DNA of 64,000 bases from Pseudarthrobacter sulfonivorans (GCF_024391045.1 NZ_JANFCZ010000011.1:1-64000); one strand, 5' to 3'; numbered from the stretch's first letter, positions 9,328-19,524 are shown. Numbers and translations: made by a program. The notes: generated by a model from the letters alone, not told the origin.

Positions 9328-9370
9328 CCAGCGCCTCGGCCGGGGTAGTCCCGGCGGGCCGGGGCGCTGG
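9328..9370 (-). terminator. Hairpin behind nusA
   Basis: CCAGCGCCTCGGCC at 9328-9341 pairs with GGCCGGGGCGCTGG at 9357-9370 with one mismatch and an inner GGGG/CCC extension. On the minus strand the stem is followed by TTTCGGG. It lies between the nusA stop and ylxR and may end or attenuate the rimP-nusA transcript. Confidence 0.7.
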
Positions 9371-9377
9371 AAACAGT

Positions 9378-10358
9378 TCAGCTTTGCGAGGGCGCGGCGG
9401 CGTCCGACACAATATCGATCCGCCAGCCGGTGAGCTTGGCCGCAAGGCGGGCGTTCTGGCCCTCCTTGCCGATGGCCAGGGAAAGCTGGTAATCCGGAAC
9501 AACCACCCGGGCCGAACGGGTGGCTTCGTCGATGATCGTGACTGAATTCACCCGGGACGGGGAGAGCGCGCTGGCGATGAACGTCGCGGGGTCCTCGCTG
9601 AAGTCGACGATGTCGATCTTTTCGTCGTTGAGTTCCGTCATGACGGCGCGGACACGTGAACCCATTTCGCCGATGCAGGCACCCTTTGCGTTGATGCCGG
9701 CGGTGTTGGCCTTGACTGCAATCTTGGTCCGGTGACCGGCCTCGCGGGCGAGTGCGACGATCTCCACGGAGCGGTCCGCGATCTCCGGAACCTCCAGTTC
9801 GAAGAGCTTACGGACGAGGCCCGGGTGTGAACGGGACAGCGTGACGGACGGACCCTTCGTGCCGCGGTGCACATCGATGACCAGGGCGCGGAGCCGGTTG
9901 CCGTGGGTGTACTTCTCCCCCGGCACCTGCTCGGGCGGCGGCAGCAGGGCCTCCACCGTGCCCAGGTTGACCTGGATCATGTGCGGGTTGTTGCCCTGCT
10001 GGATCAGGCCGGCCACCAGTTCACCCTCGCGGCCTTTGAACTCACCGAGGATGTTGTCGTCTTCGACGTCGCGCAGGCGCTGCAGGATGATCTGGCGGGC
10101 AGTGCTCGCCGCAATCCGGCCGAATCCGGCTGGGGTGTCCTCGAACTCGCCAATGGGGGCGCCGTCGTCGTCAATTTCCACAGCCCAGATGGTTACGTGA
10201 CCGCTCTTGCGGTCCAGCTCGGCGCGCGCTTTCTCAAAGGCGCCGGGCGACTTGTGGTACGCCACCAGGAGCGCCTGCTCGATGGTGGGGATCAAGAGGT
10301 CCAGCGGGATTTCGCGCTCACGCTCCAGAAGCCTCAGTGCGCTCATGTCAATATCCAT
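9378..10358 (-). CDS. nusA: Transcription termination/antitermination protein NusA
   Basis: NusA binds RNA polymerase and nascent RNA, and modulates pausing, termination and rRNA antitermination. The 326 residues cover the N-terminal polymerase-binding domain (1-105 or so), the S1 domain (around 110-180), and two KH domains: [19 protein letters not shown] in KH1, and [19 protein letters not shown] in KH2. The C-terminal acidic repeats of proteobacterial NusA are absent, as is normal in Actinobacteria. Its ATG overlaps the rimP stop (TGATG), so the two are translationally coupled. Confidence 0.97.
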   Translation of the reverse strand: MDIDMSALRLLEREREIPLDLLIPTIEQALLVAYHKSPGAFEKARAELDRKSGHVTIWAVEIDDDGAPIGEFEDTPAGFGRIAASTARQIILQRLRDVEDDNILGEFKGREGELVAGLIQQGNNPHMIQVNLGTVEALLPPPEQVPGEKYTHGNRLRALVIDVHRGTKGPSVTLSRSHPGLVRKLFELEVPEIADRSVEIVALAREAGHRTKIAVKANTAGINAKGACIGEMGSRVRAVMTELNDEKIDIVDFSEDPATFIASALSPSRVNSVTIIDEATRSARVVVPDYQLSLAIGKEGQNARLAAKLTGWRIDIVSDAAAPSQS

Positions 10359-10972
10359 CAGGCCTCCTCAGAAGGTCCATTGTGCTCAGGTTCCAGACCA
10401 GCTTCTTCAAGGTGGCTGAATTCGATCTCGACTTTTCCGTTACGGATCCTGTCGAAAGGAAGATTTTGGGGCTCGCCCTGCTTCGGCTTCATGCCCTTTT
10501 TGACCGCGATCTCCGGGATGATGGTCACACCGGCATCGTCCACGGACTGCACCCGGCCGGTGACGTTTTCGCCCTGGATGACGTTCACCTTGACCATGCG
10601 GCCCTTGGCCCGGTGCCAGTGCCTCGGTTCCGTGAGGGGACGCCCGACGCCGGGTGAGGACACCTCGAGGTCGTAGGGCCGTCCGTCGTCCGCAGGATCG
10701 TTGTCCAGGACGTCCGAGAGGACCCGGGAAATGTCGGCAATAACGTCCAGGTTCACGCCGCCGGTTTCCTCCTGCGGCAGGTCCACCACCACGTGGACCA
10801 CACGGTGCGACCCCGGAATGATGGTCACGTCTTCGAGGTAGAGGCGGTTGGCCTGGACCGCGGGCTCAAGCAGGGCGCGGAGCCGTGCAGCTTCCGGATT
10901 GGAGGCGGGCGCAGCGTCAGCCATACCCGATCCGGTAGGGTCTGATGAAGCCGTGGCTTCTGCATTGCTCAC
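10358..10972 (-). CDS. rimP: Ribosome maturation factor RimP
   Basis: RimP assists 30S assembly, in particular uptake of S12 and related proteins. The 204-residue product starts at GTG 10972. The conserved core begins near residue 28 ([17 protein letters not shown]), with the signature [14 protein letters not shown] near 105-118 and the C-terminal Sm-like domain ([19 protein letters not shown]). The first 25 residues and the tail are low-complexity. It is the first gene of the rimP-nusA pair and overlaps nusA by one base. The divergent ferritin-like gene begins 88 bp upstream. Confidence 0.95.
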   Translation of the reverse strand: MSNAEATASSDPTGSGMADAAPASNPEAARLRALLEPAVQANRLYLEDVTIIPGSHRVVHVVVDLPQEETGGVNLDVIADISRVLSDVLDNDPADDGRPYDLEVSSPGVGRPLTEPRHWHRAKGRMVKVNVIQGENVTGRVQSVDDAGVTIIPEIAVKKGMKPKQGEPQNLPFDRIRNGKVEIEFSHLEEAGLEPEHNGPSEEA

Positions 10973-11060
10973 GATGCCGGCCGCCTTCCAGTAGATGATG
11001 TTGTGACTACTAGACTAGCGATTTTCCGGCCGCAGTGGTGCACGAAGATGCCCCCTCGCC

Positions 11061-12473
11061 GTGACAACATGGTCTGTTGTGAACGACGACACCACGGAAT
11101 CCGGCCCGCGCAAACGCTATTTCCGGTACGCCGTTTTCGCCCTGGCCGCCGTGTTGGTGCTGAGCCTTGGTTTTGTCCTGATCCCCCGCGAACCGGACGC
11201 CCCCGCGCCGCCGCCATTGTCGGAGCAGGTCAGGGCCGCAGCGTTCTCGGACGCCGTGGAGCTCAGGGCGCGTGCGCAGGCTGTCGGAGACGCCGCCGAT
11301 GCGGCCCGCCAGGAGACGACTGCCGCCGCAGCACGGCATGCTGTGATTTTGCTGACTGTCCAGGCCGGGGCCTTGAAACTGCCAGCCGACATGCTCCCCG
11401 CCGATCCGTCGGTGCCCCTGAGTTCGGCGCCCGCAGGTTCGGTGCCCCTGAGTTCACCGCCCGTGAGTTCCCTGCCCGTAGGTTCAGCCGGGGCTTCTTC
11501 CCTACCGGATACGCCGTCTTCTGCGCCGGTCCAGTCCCTGCCTTCAGCCGCCGAGTTCGCCGTCGCCCTGCACTCCAGTGGTGCCCGGCGGCTCGGCGAC
11601 GCGGGAAAGGCCGACGGCGGTATCGCCCGCCTTCTCGCCGGTACCGGCATCGCCCAACTCCTGGCTGCGGAGGAGATCGCCGCGGCCACCGGGGCCGTAC
11701 TGGACCCACTTCCCGGCCGCACCGTTGCCGGCTCTGCCCCCTCCCTGCCGGCCCTGCCTTTCCCCGCAGCGTCTTCGCCGGCTGCGTCTTCGCCGGCAGT
11801 ATCTTCCACCGCAGCGCCATCCTTCTCCGTGCCTTCCCCGGCAGCGCCTTCCCCCGCTGAGTCTTCCCTCGCTGAGTCTTCCCCGGCTGCGTCTCCCCCT
11901 GCTGTCTTCCCCCCCGCCGCTTCCTCCCCTGCCGCCGCCTCCGCCGGGCCCATAACGTCCGGCTGCACCGCGGCGGGCACAGGCGGGGGCGCAAACCTGG
12001 CTTCGTCCTTCGCCTCGATAGCCGGCGCGGAACTGGAACTCGTGTACGCCTACCAGGCGGCACTGACCCGGCTGTCCCCCGCAACGGCGGCTCCGGCGTC
12101 GGACTTCCTCGCCCGGCATGAAGGCCTCAGCCGCACGGCCGAAGCCGCGGCCGCTGCCCACTGCGCCGCCCTGCCGCCCACGCCGGCCGGCTATGCCCTG
12201 GACGCGGCCTTCCTGGCCGATCCGGCAGCGGCGCTGGGGGCGCTGGAGGCCGGAACGCTCCCGGCCTACGGCGACCTGATCGCCCTCAGCGACGGAGCCG
12301 AACGGGCCTGGGCCGTCGCCGCGCTGGAATCGGCGGTGCGGAGGGCAGCCCAGTGGGGTGCTTCACCCGGACCGGTGCCCGGAACGGTGCTGGACGAATC
12401 CGCGCTCCCCACGCTGCCGCCGGTGGGCCTGAGTCCGTCAACAAGCCGCGCCCCGTCCCCCGGGACGCCTTAG
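11061..12473 (+). CDS. Membrane-anchored protein with ferritin-like (DUF4439) domain
   Basis: The N-terminus is a short basic cytoplasmic stretch and one hydrophobic helix (around residues 20-45), so the protein is probably anchored with the bulk outside. Residues 50-215 or so are Ala-rich. Residues 215-315 or so are a Ser/Pro/Ala low-complexity linker made of degenerate 15-bp DNA repeats (around 11,760-11,950). The C-terminal 140 residues (ELELVYAYQAALTRL, FLARHEGLSRTAEAAAAAHC) resemble the ferritin-like four-helix DUF4439 domain. Metal ligands are not obvious, so a storage role is only a possibility. A second GTG at 11079 is an equally plausible start. Confidence 0.75.
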   Translation: MTTWSVVNDDTTESGPRKRYFRYAVFALAAVLVLSLGFVLIPREPDAPAPPPLSEQVRAAAFSDAVELRARAQAVGDAADAARQETTAAAARHAVILLTVQAGALKLPADMLPADPSVPLSSAPAGSVPLSSPPVSSLPVGSAGASSLPDTPSSAPVQSLPSAAEFAVALHSSGARRLGDAGKADGGIARLLAGTGIAQLLAAEEIAAATGAVLDPLPGRTVAGSAPSLPALPFPAASSPAASSPAVSSTAAPSFSVPSPAAPSPAESSLAESSPAASPPAVFPPAASSPAAASAGPITSGCTAAGTGGGANLASSFASIAGAELELVYAYQAALTRLSPATAAPASDFLARHEGLSRTAEAAAAAHCAALPPTPAGYALDAAFLADPAAALGALEAGTLPAYGDLIALSDGAERAWAVAALESAVRRAAQWGASPGPVPGTVLDESALPTLPPVGLSPSTSRAPSPGTP

Positions 12474-12524
12474 CGCAGCCTCAGCACACTGGCAGCCAAC
12501 GGCACGAGATGATTTGCTGAGGTC

Positions 12525-13253
12525 ATGGACAACGCACCTGTAGCTGCTCTGCACGACGACGAGCCGCACCACAATGACATAGCCCACCGCCTTAACTGGC
12601 TCCGTGCCGGCGTGCTTGGCGCCAACGACGGCATCGTCTCGGTCGCCGCCATTGTGGTTGGTGTCGCCGGCGTGACCAACGAGACGGGTCCGATCCTGGT
12701 GGCCGGCGCGGCCGGCGTGGTCGGCGGTGCCATCTCCATGGCGCTGGGAGAATACGTCTCCGTCAGCAGCCAGAAGGACAGCCAGCAAGCGCTGATCGAA
12801 AAGGAACGCCGCGAGCTGCTCGAACAGCCCGAAGAGGAGCTCGCCGAACTTGCGGCGATCTATCAGTCCAAGGGGCTCAGCGAGGAAACTGCCCTGAACG
12901 TTGCGCGGGAGCTGACCGCCCACGATGCCCTGGGCGCCCATCTGTCCGCTGAACTCAACATCGACGAGACGGACATCGTCAGTCCCTGGCACGCCGCCTT
13001 CGCCTCGGCGGTAGCCTTCCTGGTGGGCGCCGTCCTGCCAATGCTGGCCATCCTCCTGCCCCCTGCAGACATCAGGATTCCGCTGACTTTCGCGGCGGTC
13101 CTGGTGGCGCTCGCGGCAACCGGGGCCTTGGGTGCCTGGATCGGCGGCGGATCGAAGATGCGTGCCGCAGTACGCGTGGTGGTGGGCGGAGCGCTGGCCC
13201 TCGTGGCTACCTTCTCGATCGGCAACCTGCTCGGGGCAAGCGGCGTGATGTGA
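12525..13253 (+). CDS. VIT1/CCC1-family divalent metal transporter
   Basis: This is an inner-membrane transporter related to plant VIT1 and yeast CCC1, which move Fe2+ or Mn2+ out of the cytosol. The family signature is HRLNWLRAGVLGANDGIVSVAAIVVGVAGV at the N-terminus, written here only in part as LRAGVLGANDGIVS, then GGAISMALGEYVSVSSQKD. A cytoplasmic Glu-rich metal-binding loop (about 88-140, with EEELAELAAIY) and three further helices follow. The length, 242 residues, fits. The stop overlaps the next gene's GTG (GTGA), so the two are coupled. Confidence 0.9.
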   Translation: MDNAPVAALHDDEPHHNDIAHRLNWLRAGVLGANDGIVSVAAIVVGVAGVTNETGPILVAGAAGVVGGAISMALGEYVSVSSQKDSQQALIEKERRELLEQPEEELAELAAIYQSKGLSEETALNVARELTAHDALGAHLSAELNIDETDIVSPWHAAFASAVAFLVGAVLPMLAILLPPADIRIPLTFAAVLVALAATGALGAWIGGGSKMRAAVRVVVGGALALVATFSIGNLLGASGVM

Positions 13254-14293
13254 GCCTCGGGACAGAGGTGGCCGTTCCACCGGCGCTCAGCGTGCGCTAC
13301 GGACGCACCAGCGCCGGGCGGGCCTGGCTTTCCTCGCTGCCGGATCTGGTGCACGGGCGCCTGCAACACTGGGAGCTGGCCGTGGACCTTGAACCGGGCG
13401 CGTTCCCCTGGCATGGACACGGCGGCATGGTGATCCCGGTCCGCCGCCGGGACGGCGCCCTGGCTGCCCTCAAGATCGCCTTTCCCCACGACGAAGCCAA
13501 GGCTGAGCGGCATGCGCTCTCCCTCTGGGGAGGCTCCGGCGCCGTGCGGCTGTTGGATTCCGACGCCGGCACCTGCGCCATGCTCCTGGAAAGGCTCGAT
13601 CCGGGGTACTCACTGCAGACCGTCCCCCTGCCCGAAGCGGCGTCCGTGTGGGGCGGGCTCATGCGGAAGTTGAGCCTGGTGCCCGGCGACGAGCCCGGCT
13701 GGCAGGAATTCGACCATATTGCCGGCAGGGCCGAGCAATGGAGTGATGACCTGCCTGCCGACTGGGAACAACAGGGCCGGCCCTTCCCCCGCTGGCTGCT
13801 CGAAGCCGCCCTTGAGGTCTGCCAGGTCCGCGGTGCGGTGGGCCGGCGCTCGGGCCGGGATGTCCTGGTGCACACCGATTTCCATTACTTGAATGTGCTG
13901 GCCCGGCCCCGTTCTGCCGTCCGCTCAGGCACAGCCGGACCGGACACCACAGAGTTCGTTGCGATCGACCCGCAGCCCATGATCGGCGAGCCCGAGTTCG
14001 CTGTGGCGCCGCTGTTGTGGAACCGGCTGCAGGAGCTGCCGCGAAGCAATCCGGCCGGCGGGCTGAGGCAACGGTGTGGGGATTTCAGTGACGCAGCCGG
14101 CCTTGACGCTGATGTTGCCCGGCAGTGGGCCGTGGCCCGCGAAGTGGAGAACGCCCTCTGGTATGCCTCCCGTCCGGGCCATCGGGGTGACCTTGCCAGG
14201 TCGCTCTGGGTGTCCAGTACGTTGGCGGGGCGGACCCTTGACGGCCTGCCGGCAGCACACGACCTGCCCGAACCCGGACAGTCAGGCAGCTGA
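13250..14293 (+). CDS. APH(6)-type aminoglycoside/hydroxyurea phosphotransferase family protein
   Basis: The kinase-like fold resembles streptomycin 6-phosphotransferase and hydroxyurea phosphotransferase. The catalytic loop is LVHTDFHYLNVL near residue 205 (usual HGDLHxxN), and the metal-binding segment is AIDPQPMIGEPEFAVAPLL near 240. The N-terminal lobe has VIPVRRRDGALAALKI with the candidate ATP lysine. The H-T-D variation from H-G-D occurs in this family, but the true substrate is unknown; an intrinsic streptomycin kinase role is possible but not shown. The GTG start overlaps the metal-transporter stop by four bases, an odd pairing. Confidence 0.82.
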   Translation: MSLGTEVAVPPALSVRYGRTSAGRAWLSSLPDLVHGRLQHWELAVDLEPGAFPWHGHGGMVIPVRRRDGALAALKIAFPHDEAKAERHALSLWGGSGAVRLLDSDAGTCAMLLERLDPGYSLQTVPLPEAASVWGGLMRKLSLVPGDEPGWQEFDHIAGRAEQWSDDLPADWEQQGRPFPRWLLEAALEVCQVRGAVGRRSGRDVLVHTDFHYLNVLARPRSAVRSGTAGPDTTEFVAIDPQPMIGEPEFAVAPLLWNRLQELPRSNPAGGLRQRCGDFSDAAGLDADVARQWAVAREVENALWYASRPGHRGDLARSLWVSSTLAGRTLDGLPAAHDLPEPGQSGS

Positions 14294-14385
14294 GGCCTGG
14301 CAGCCGGCAATTTGCGGCGCAAGACCTGCCCGCAGGCCGTCTCCGGCGGCGTCCCGGTACCGCCCCCGAACGCGGCGGAACGGCC

Positions 14386-15595
14386 TCAGACGGCTCCTCG
14401 CACTGCCGCAAAAGCCGAGCGGACCGCCTCGACCGCAGTACCGACGTCGTCGGCGTTTGTACTCCAGTTGCTGACCGAGACGCGCAGGACGTCCCGGCCC
14501 TTCCAGCGTGAACCGGACATCCAAACCTTGCCGTCCTCGATCACGCGGGCTGTCACGGCGCGCGTGGTGGCATCATCCCCGAAGGCCAGCGAAACCTGGG
14601 TGTAGTCCCCGTCGTTGAGCACCTCAATGCCCTCCACGGCTGCCAGGCGGCTGCCGATGCCGGCGGCGGCGTCGGCGAGTCCGAGCACCTGCGCGGCCAC
14701 ACCGTTCCTTCCCAGCGACCGGATGGCAGCCCACACGGGCACGCCGCGGCCCCTGCGGGACAGCTCCGGCACTTTCTGGAAGGGGTCGCCAGGGCCCTCG
14801 GCATCGTGGATCAGGTAGCTGGTGTGCAGGCCCATGGCGTTGCGGAGGGCATTGGTGTCCCTGACCACCGCGATGCCGCAGTCGTAGGGGACGTTGAGGG
14901 TCTTGTGGGCGTCGGTCCCCCCCGAATCGGCCAGGGCCATGCCGCAGGTCAGGTGCGCCAGTTCGGGTACGGCGGCGGCCCACAGCCCGAACGCCCCGTC
15001 CCCGTGCACCCAGGCACCGTGCTGCCTGGCAACCTCGATGGCCGCCTCGAACGGGTCGAAGGCGCCGGAGTGAAGATTCCCGGGCTGGAGGCAGACGAGC
15101 GACGGCACGGATCCTTCGGACAACAACCGGTCCAGCTCGGCGGGGAGCAGCCTTCCCTGGTCATCTGCCGGTACCGCAACGGGCAGGCCCAGGCCGAGGT
15201 AGCGCAGGCCGAGGTCAATGGTCTCGTGCCGCTCCTGGCCCCCTCTTCGATGGCGGCTATCGCTGGCGTGGCGTAGCGCAAGCCGGAGTTCTGGTCCCAA
15301 GCGCTCACCAGCCAGCCGGCGGCCAGCGCTGCAGGCAATGTCCCGCCGATCACCCAGCCGAAGAAGCGCCCGGAGGGCATGGCCATCAGCCCGGGCTCGG
15401 CTTTGTCCGCGAGATATTCAACCACCGCTGCGGCCGGCAAGCCCCCGGGGAAAGGGGGCCGTTAATGTCAGCCGCGAGGTCGTGGGCGCTTTGGGCGGGC
15501 CCGACAGGCCGGTCCGGCAGGCTCGCCAGCCACGCGGCGGCCCGCCGGGCTGCGACTGATAATGCCTCCGAATAGGGTTCCCCGCCTGCGGACAT
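14386..15595 (-). pseudogene. Aromatic-L-amino-acid decarboxylase-family gene, broken
   Basis: Three pieces of one PLP-dependent group II decarboxylase lie in three reading frames. The N-terminus (MSAGGEPYSEALSVAARRAA from 15595) runs to NGPLSPG. Near 15,450 it slips at a CCCC-GGGGG run into the frame of GLPAAAVVEYLADKAEPGLM...WDQNSGLRYATP. Near 15,240 it jumps to the frame of ERHETIDLGLRYLGLG. At this second break about 65-70 codons normally present are missing, including the TGATMAN-type cofactor phosphate-binding stretch. The lysine motif TDAHKTLN and the C-terminal domain remain intact to 14386. The first break could be a sequencing error; the second is a real deletion, so the enzyme is not functional. 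Confidence 0.9.
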
Positions 15596-15648
15596 ACCTG
15601 CATGGTACGCCGGGGCGCTGCAGGGCTGCGAGGGAGCCGCTGCCCTGC

Positions 15649-16443
15649 TTAGGCGAAGTTTTCCTGCCAGACGTCGATGCCGAGCTTGATGATCAGGGCG
15701 CCCACCACAAGCAGGAAAACGATCCGGATAAAACCGCTCCCCTGCTTCACGGCAGTCCTTGCCCCCAGATAGCCGCCGGCCATGTTGGACAGGCCAAGCA
15801 CCACGCCAACACCCCAAAGGAGCGAGCCGTGGGGCAGGAAGAAGATCAGGGCGCCGGCGTTGGTGGCCATGTTCACGATCTTGGCCTTGGCGCTCCCTTC
15901 AAGGAAGGCGTAGCCCATCGCCGATACCAGCGCGATGATGAGGAAGGAGCCGGTGCCCGGGCCGATGAGGCCGTCGTAAAAACCGATGACGGCACCGATC
16001 AGGCATGCCACGACGTAATGCTTGCGTCCGTCGTGACGCAGCAGCGTGATGTCCCCGACCCTGGGCTTCAGCGCCGTGAACAGCGCGACGGCGATCAGTG
16101 CGGCCACAATGATCGGTTTGAAGACGCTTGCCGGCAGGGTAGCCGCCAGCAGCGCGCCGCCAAAGCTGCCCGCCAGTGCGATCACCGCCATGGGTATGGC
16201 TGTCCGAAGGTCGGGTTTGACCCGGCGGTAGTATGTCACCGCACTGGTGGTGGTCCCGAAAATCGATCCCATCTTGTTGGTGGCCAGGGCCTGGACGGGC
16301 GTGATTCCGGGAACCAGCAGCAAGGCGGGCAGCTGCAGCAGCCCCCCGCCGCCCACCACGGCGTCCACCCAGCCGGCGGCGAATCCAGCCACCACAATCA
16401 AAATGATCGTGGTGAGCTGGATCGACTCGAAACCGGAAACCAT
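15649..16443 (-). CDS. TauE/SafE-family sulfite or anion exporter
   Basis: This 264-residue polytopic membrane protein has the two-fold repeat typical of TauE/SafE: GFAAGWVDAVVGGGGLLQLP in the first half and GFYDGLIGPGTGSFL in the second, each with the conserved glycine-rich loop. Family members export sulfite, sulfoacetate or other anions; the substrate here is unknown. ATG 16443 starts the homologous part. Its ribosome-binding site is weak, and it begins 20 bp after the proS stop, so it is probably the last gene of the proS transcript. Confidence 0.88.
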   Translation of the reverse strand: MVSGFESIQLTTIILIVVAGFAAGWVDAVVGGGGLLQLPALLLVPGITPVQALATNKMGSIFGTTTSAVTYYRRVKPDLRTAIPMAVIALAGSFGGALLAATLPASVFKPIIVAALIAVALFTALKPRVGDITLLRHDGRKHYVVACLIGAVIGFYDGLIGPGTGSFLIIALVSAMGYAFLEGSAKAKIVNMATNAGALIFFLPHGSLLWGVGVVLGLSNMAGGYLGARTAVKQGSGFIRIVFLLVVGALIIKLGIDVWQENFA

Positions 16444-16462
16444 CAGTTGGAAGGACGCAAAA

Positions 16463-18271
16463 TCAGCTGCGGACAGCGGTGACCACGTAGTCAACCGCCT
16501 TGTCCACGGCCACGTTTTCCGCTTCGCCGCTGCGACGGTCCTTGATTTCGACGACGCCGTCCACCAGTCCCCGGCCAACGGCCAGGATGGTGGGAACGCC
16601 CACCAGTTCGGCGTCGCCGAACTTGACGCCCGGGGAAACCTTGGGGCGGTCGTCATAGATGACGTCCAGGCCGGCGGCTTCCAGGTCCAGCGCCAACTGC
16701 TCGGCGGCCGCGAAGATTTCCTCGCCGCGGCCCACGGCCACCACATGGACGTCGGCGGGAGCGACGGCGCGCGGCCAGGTCAGGCCCTTGTCGTCGTGGT
16801 TGGACTCGGCAAGGGCCGCCACGGCGCGCGTCACGCCAACGCCGTAGGAGCCCATGGTGACCACAACCTGCTTGCCGTTCTGGTCCAGGACCTTGAGTTC
16901 GAGCGCCTCGGCGTACTTTCGGCCCAGCTGGAAGATGTGGCCCATCTCGATGCCGCGGGCGAGTTCCAGCGGGCCGGAGCCGTCCGGCGCGGGATCGCCT
17001 TCGCGGACGTCGGTGCATTCGATAACGCCGTCCCAGCCGAAGTCGCGTCCGGCCACGAGGCCGAACACATGCTTGCCGGCCTCGTTGGCGCCGGTGATCC
17101 AGGCCGTGCCGCTGACAACGCGGGGATCCACCAGGTAGAGGAGCTTGGTTGAGCTTTCGCTGCCCAGCAGGGGGTCTTCCAGGGTCAGGCCCGGTCCGAG
17201 GTAGCCCTTGACAATGAGCGGCTGCTTCTTGAGGTCGTCGTCGTTGGCGGCTTCCAGTCCGATCTCGCCGGCGATGGGCAGGAAGGAACCGATGTTGGCT
17301 TCCACGCGCTTGAGGTCCACGCCGCGATCGCCCGGCAGGCCGATGACCACGAGCTGGCGCTCGCCGGTGGGCAGCGTGACAGCGAGTACGACGTTCTTGA
17401 GCGTGTCAGCGCCGGTCCAGGCGCCGCCGTCGGCCTCTGAACGCGGGGCGATCACGTTGGCGGCAGCCACCAGGGTGTCGATGGTGGGGGTGTCCGGCGT
17501 GTCCAGGACCACGGCGGCGGGCGCTTCGCTGAAGTCGATGTCCGCGGGTACCACGGTGGTGACAGCTTCGACGTTGGCGGCGTAGCCGCCGGCGGAGCGC
17601 ACAAAAGTGTCCTCGCCAACCTCGGTGGGGTGCAGGAATTCCTCGCTCTTGGAACCGCCCATGGCACCGGCGGTGGCCGTGACCGGAACAACTTCCAGGC
17701 CCAGCCGTTCGAAGATGCGGATGTACGCTCCGCGGTGCGCGGCGTAGCTGGCGTCCAGGCCGGCGTCGTCAATGTCGAAGGAGTAGGAGTCCTTCATGAT
17801 GAACTCGCGGCCGCGCAGCAGGCCCGCGCGGGGGCGCGCTTCATCGCGGTACTTGTTCTGGATCTGGTAAAGGCTCAGCGGCAGGTCCTTGTACGAGGAG
17901 TACAGGTCCTTGACCAGGAGGGTGAACATTTCCTCGTGGGTGGGCGCCAAAAGGTAGTCGGCACCCTTACGGTCCTGGAGGCGGAACAGCCCTTCGCCGT
18001 ATTCGGTCCAGCGGTTGGTGGCCTCATAGGGTTCCCGCGGCAACAGGGCCGGGAAATGCACTTCCTGGGCTCCGATGGCCGCCATTTCCTCACGGATGAC
18101 CGCTTCAACCTTGCGCAGCACACTCAGGCCGAGCGGCAGCCAGGTGTAGATGCCTGGCGCCGCGCGCCGAATGTAGCCGGCCCGGACCAGGAGCCGGTGG
18201 CTGGCCACCTCGGCGTCGACGGGATCTTCACGCAGTGTGCGCAGGAAAAGCTGGGACAGTCTTGTGACCAC
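16463..18271 (-). CDS. proS: Prolyl-tRNA synthetase, bacterial type with editing domain
   Basis: The enzyme charges tRNA-Pro. The 602-residue product begins [13 protein letters not shown] and has class II motif 1 ([20 protein letters not shown]), motif 2 ([22 protein letters not shown]) and motif 3 ([16 protein letters not shown]). The YbaK-like editing insertion lies between motifs 2 and 3 (about 225-405), where mischarged Ala-tRNA is hydrolysed. The C-terminal anticodon-binding domain ends the protein. A 353-bp region with a large hairpin lies upstream. No T-box features were seen there. Confidence 0.97.
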   Translation of the reverse strand: MVTRLSQLFLRTLREDPVDAEVASHRLLVRAGYIRRAAPGIYTWLPLGLSVLRKVEAVIREEMAAIGAQEVHFPALLPREPYEATNRWTEYGEGLFRLQDRKGADYLLAPTHEEMFTLLVKDLYSSYKDLPLSLYQIQNKYRDEARPRAGLLRGREFIMKDSYSFDIDDAGLDASYAAHRGAYIRIFERLGLEVVPVTATAGAMGGSKSEEFLHPTEVGEDTFVRSAGGYAANVEAVTTVVPADIDFSEAPAAVVLDTPDTPTIDTLVAAANVIAPRSEADGGAWTGADTLKNVVLAVTLPTGERQLVVIGLPGDRGVDLKRVEANIGSFLPIAGEIGLEAANDDDLKKQPLIVKGYLGPGLTLEDPLLGSESSTKLLYLVDPRVVSGTAWITGANEAGKHVFGLVAGRDFGWDGVIECTDVREGDPAPDGSGPLELARGIEMGHIFQLGRKYAEALELKVLDQNGKQVVVTMGSYGVGVTRAVAALAESNHDDKGLTWPRAVAPADVHVVAVGRGEEIFAAAEQLALDLEAAGLDVIYDDRPKVSPGVKFGDAELVGVPTILAVGRGLVDGVVEIKDRRSGEAENVAVDKAVDYVVTAVRS

Positions 18272-18624
18272 GGGCGGTATCCGTTTCTGGGGAATGGCTG
18301 CTGGAAGCAGAGCCGGGCAATTCTTCTGGGTACTAATCTACCGGCAATCCGTCACCCGCTTGGCGGTGGGAGGGCCGGGCGCCTCATCAGGCCGGACGCA
18401 ATAGAGCCACGCCTGGATAATGCAAAGCCCCTGGCCGTAAACGGCTGGTCATTGCATCCGGGCGTGGCTCTACGGCCGTCGACGCTTAGATACTGGTGAG
18501 GACTGGTGAGACCGCCACCCACTCCAGCGCAGCTAGATCGAACCTATGGGATGGCGGGCCCGTTGACAAGGGGTTTCTCCATTCGAAAGCGAAGATCACC
18601 CATCGCGGCCGGGCCGCCGGGGCC
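18272..18624. other. 353-bp intergenic region upstream of proS
   Basis: No gene is supported here. The region holds the promoter side of proS and, at 18402-18472, a strong 71-bp hairpin described separately. A short duplicated GGTGAGACTGG-like stretch near 18,495-18,512 is the only other repetition seen. Confidence 0.6.
18402..18472. terminator. 71-bp hairpin between the GNAT gene and proS
   Basis: TAGAGCCACGCC at 18402-18413 is perfectly complementary to GGCGTGGCTCTA at 18461-18472. The stem continues inward (GGAT/ATCC, TGCA/TGCA) to an inner GGCCGT-aa-ACGGCT hairpin. It is placed to terminate the ispG-GNAT transcript on the minus strand. Its size and symmetry also fit a palindromic repeat element. 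Confidence 0.7.
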
Positions 18625-19524
18625 TTAGAACAGGACCGTGGCGAACGTCCCGACCTGCCGGAAACCCACCCGTTCATACGTGGACCGGGCCCGGAGATTA
18701 AACCCGTTGACGTACAGGCTGGTCACCGGTGCCAGGGCCTGGGCCTTCTCCACCACTGCCGCCATGTATCCCGCGCTCAGGCCCTGGCCGCGGTAGCCGG
18801 GGTTCATCCAGACCCCCTGGATTTGTGTGACGTCGGAGGTAACTGCTCCGAGTTCGGCTTTGAAGACCACTTCGCCGGAGCCGTTGACATGCGCAAGGGA
18901 ATGGCCCTGCCTGATCAGGCCTTCAACGCGGCGGCTGTAGAACTCCCTGCCGCCCAGGAACGGTGAGTATCCCACCTCTTCTTCGAACATGGCCGCACAG
19001 GCCGGAAGGATGCGCTCGAAATCGGCCATCCGGCCCAGTTCCAGATCGACGTTGGGCACTACTGCCGGAGGCCCGCAGATGGTCATCAGCGGCTGGTCTT
19101 CCCGCACTTCGTGGGCTGCGTGCCCCAGTTCGGCCAGCTCCGTGTGGAGGGCCAGGACCGAATCTGCGGGACCGAAGGCCGACGCAAAGCGCCTGCCGGA
19201 GGCGCTGGCCGCTTCGGCCACCAGCCCGGCGAACCCGGGGTCCAGCTCCACCGGGACAAGGTTGGCCCCTGCCCAGCACGCGCCGAGCAGGACGCCGTCG
19301 TCGAAAACGCCCAGGACCGTGGCGCCGCCGCTGGTGGGTGCCGCCGAGCCGACTGTTTTGAGGTGTGCCAGCATAAAGACGTTGGCCACCGGGTCCTGCA
19401 GGGCAAGGTTCTGCAGGGCAGGGGTATCCGCGCCGGAAAGGGCACGGAGGATAATCCCCTCCGGCGCGGCGCCCTCCTTATGAGACGCTAACCACGGGGC
19501 TACCCTTGACAGCATCTTCGCCAT
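18625..19524 (-). CDS. GNAT-family N-acetyltransferase with DUF4081 domain
   Basis: This 299-residue protein has an N-terminal actinobacterial DUF4081-like domain (about 25-150) and a C-terminal GNAT fold. The acetyl-CoA loop is [16 protein letters not shown] near 245-260, and the closing strand is [19 protein letters not shown]. The substrate is unknown. ATG 19524 is chosen because GGGAGG lies just upstream; it overlaps the ispG 3' end by 47 bases, so the pair is translationally linked. The conserved adjacency to ispG in Actinobacteria does not define a function. Confidence 0.85.
   Translation of the reverse strand: MAKMLSRVAPWLASHKEGAAPEGIILRALSGADTPALQNLALQDPVANVFMLAHLKTVGSAAPTSGGATVLGVFDDGVLLGACWAGANLVPVELDPGFAGLVAEAASASGRRFASAFGPADSVLALHTELAELGHAAHEVREDQPLMTICGPPAVVPNVDLELGRMADFERILPACAAMFEEEVGYSPFLGGREFYSRRVEGLIRQGHSLAHVNGSGEVVFKAELGAVTSDVTQIQGVWMNPGYRGQGLSAGYMAAVVEKAQALAPVTSLYVNGFNLRARSTYERVGFRQVGTFATVLF

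Noticed and set aside
16463..16746. Longer N-terminus for the TauE-type exporter extending into proS
   Set aside because: The extra residues are Trp/Ser/Pro-rich out-of-frame proS sequence with no membrane-protein character.
18272..18624. T-box leader upstream of proS
   Set aside because: No T-box consensus or specifier-like stem was seen; only a symmetric hairpin is present.
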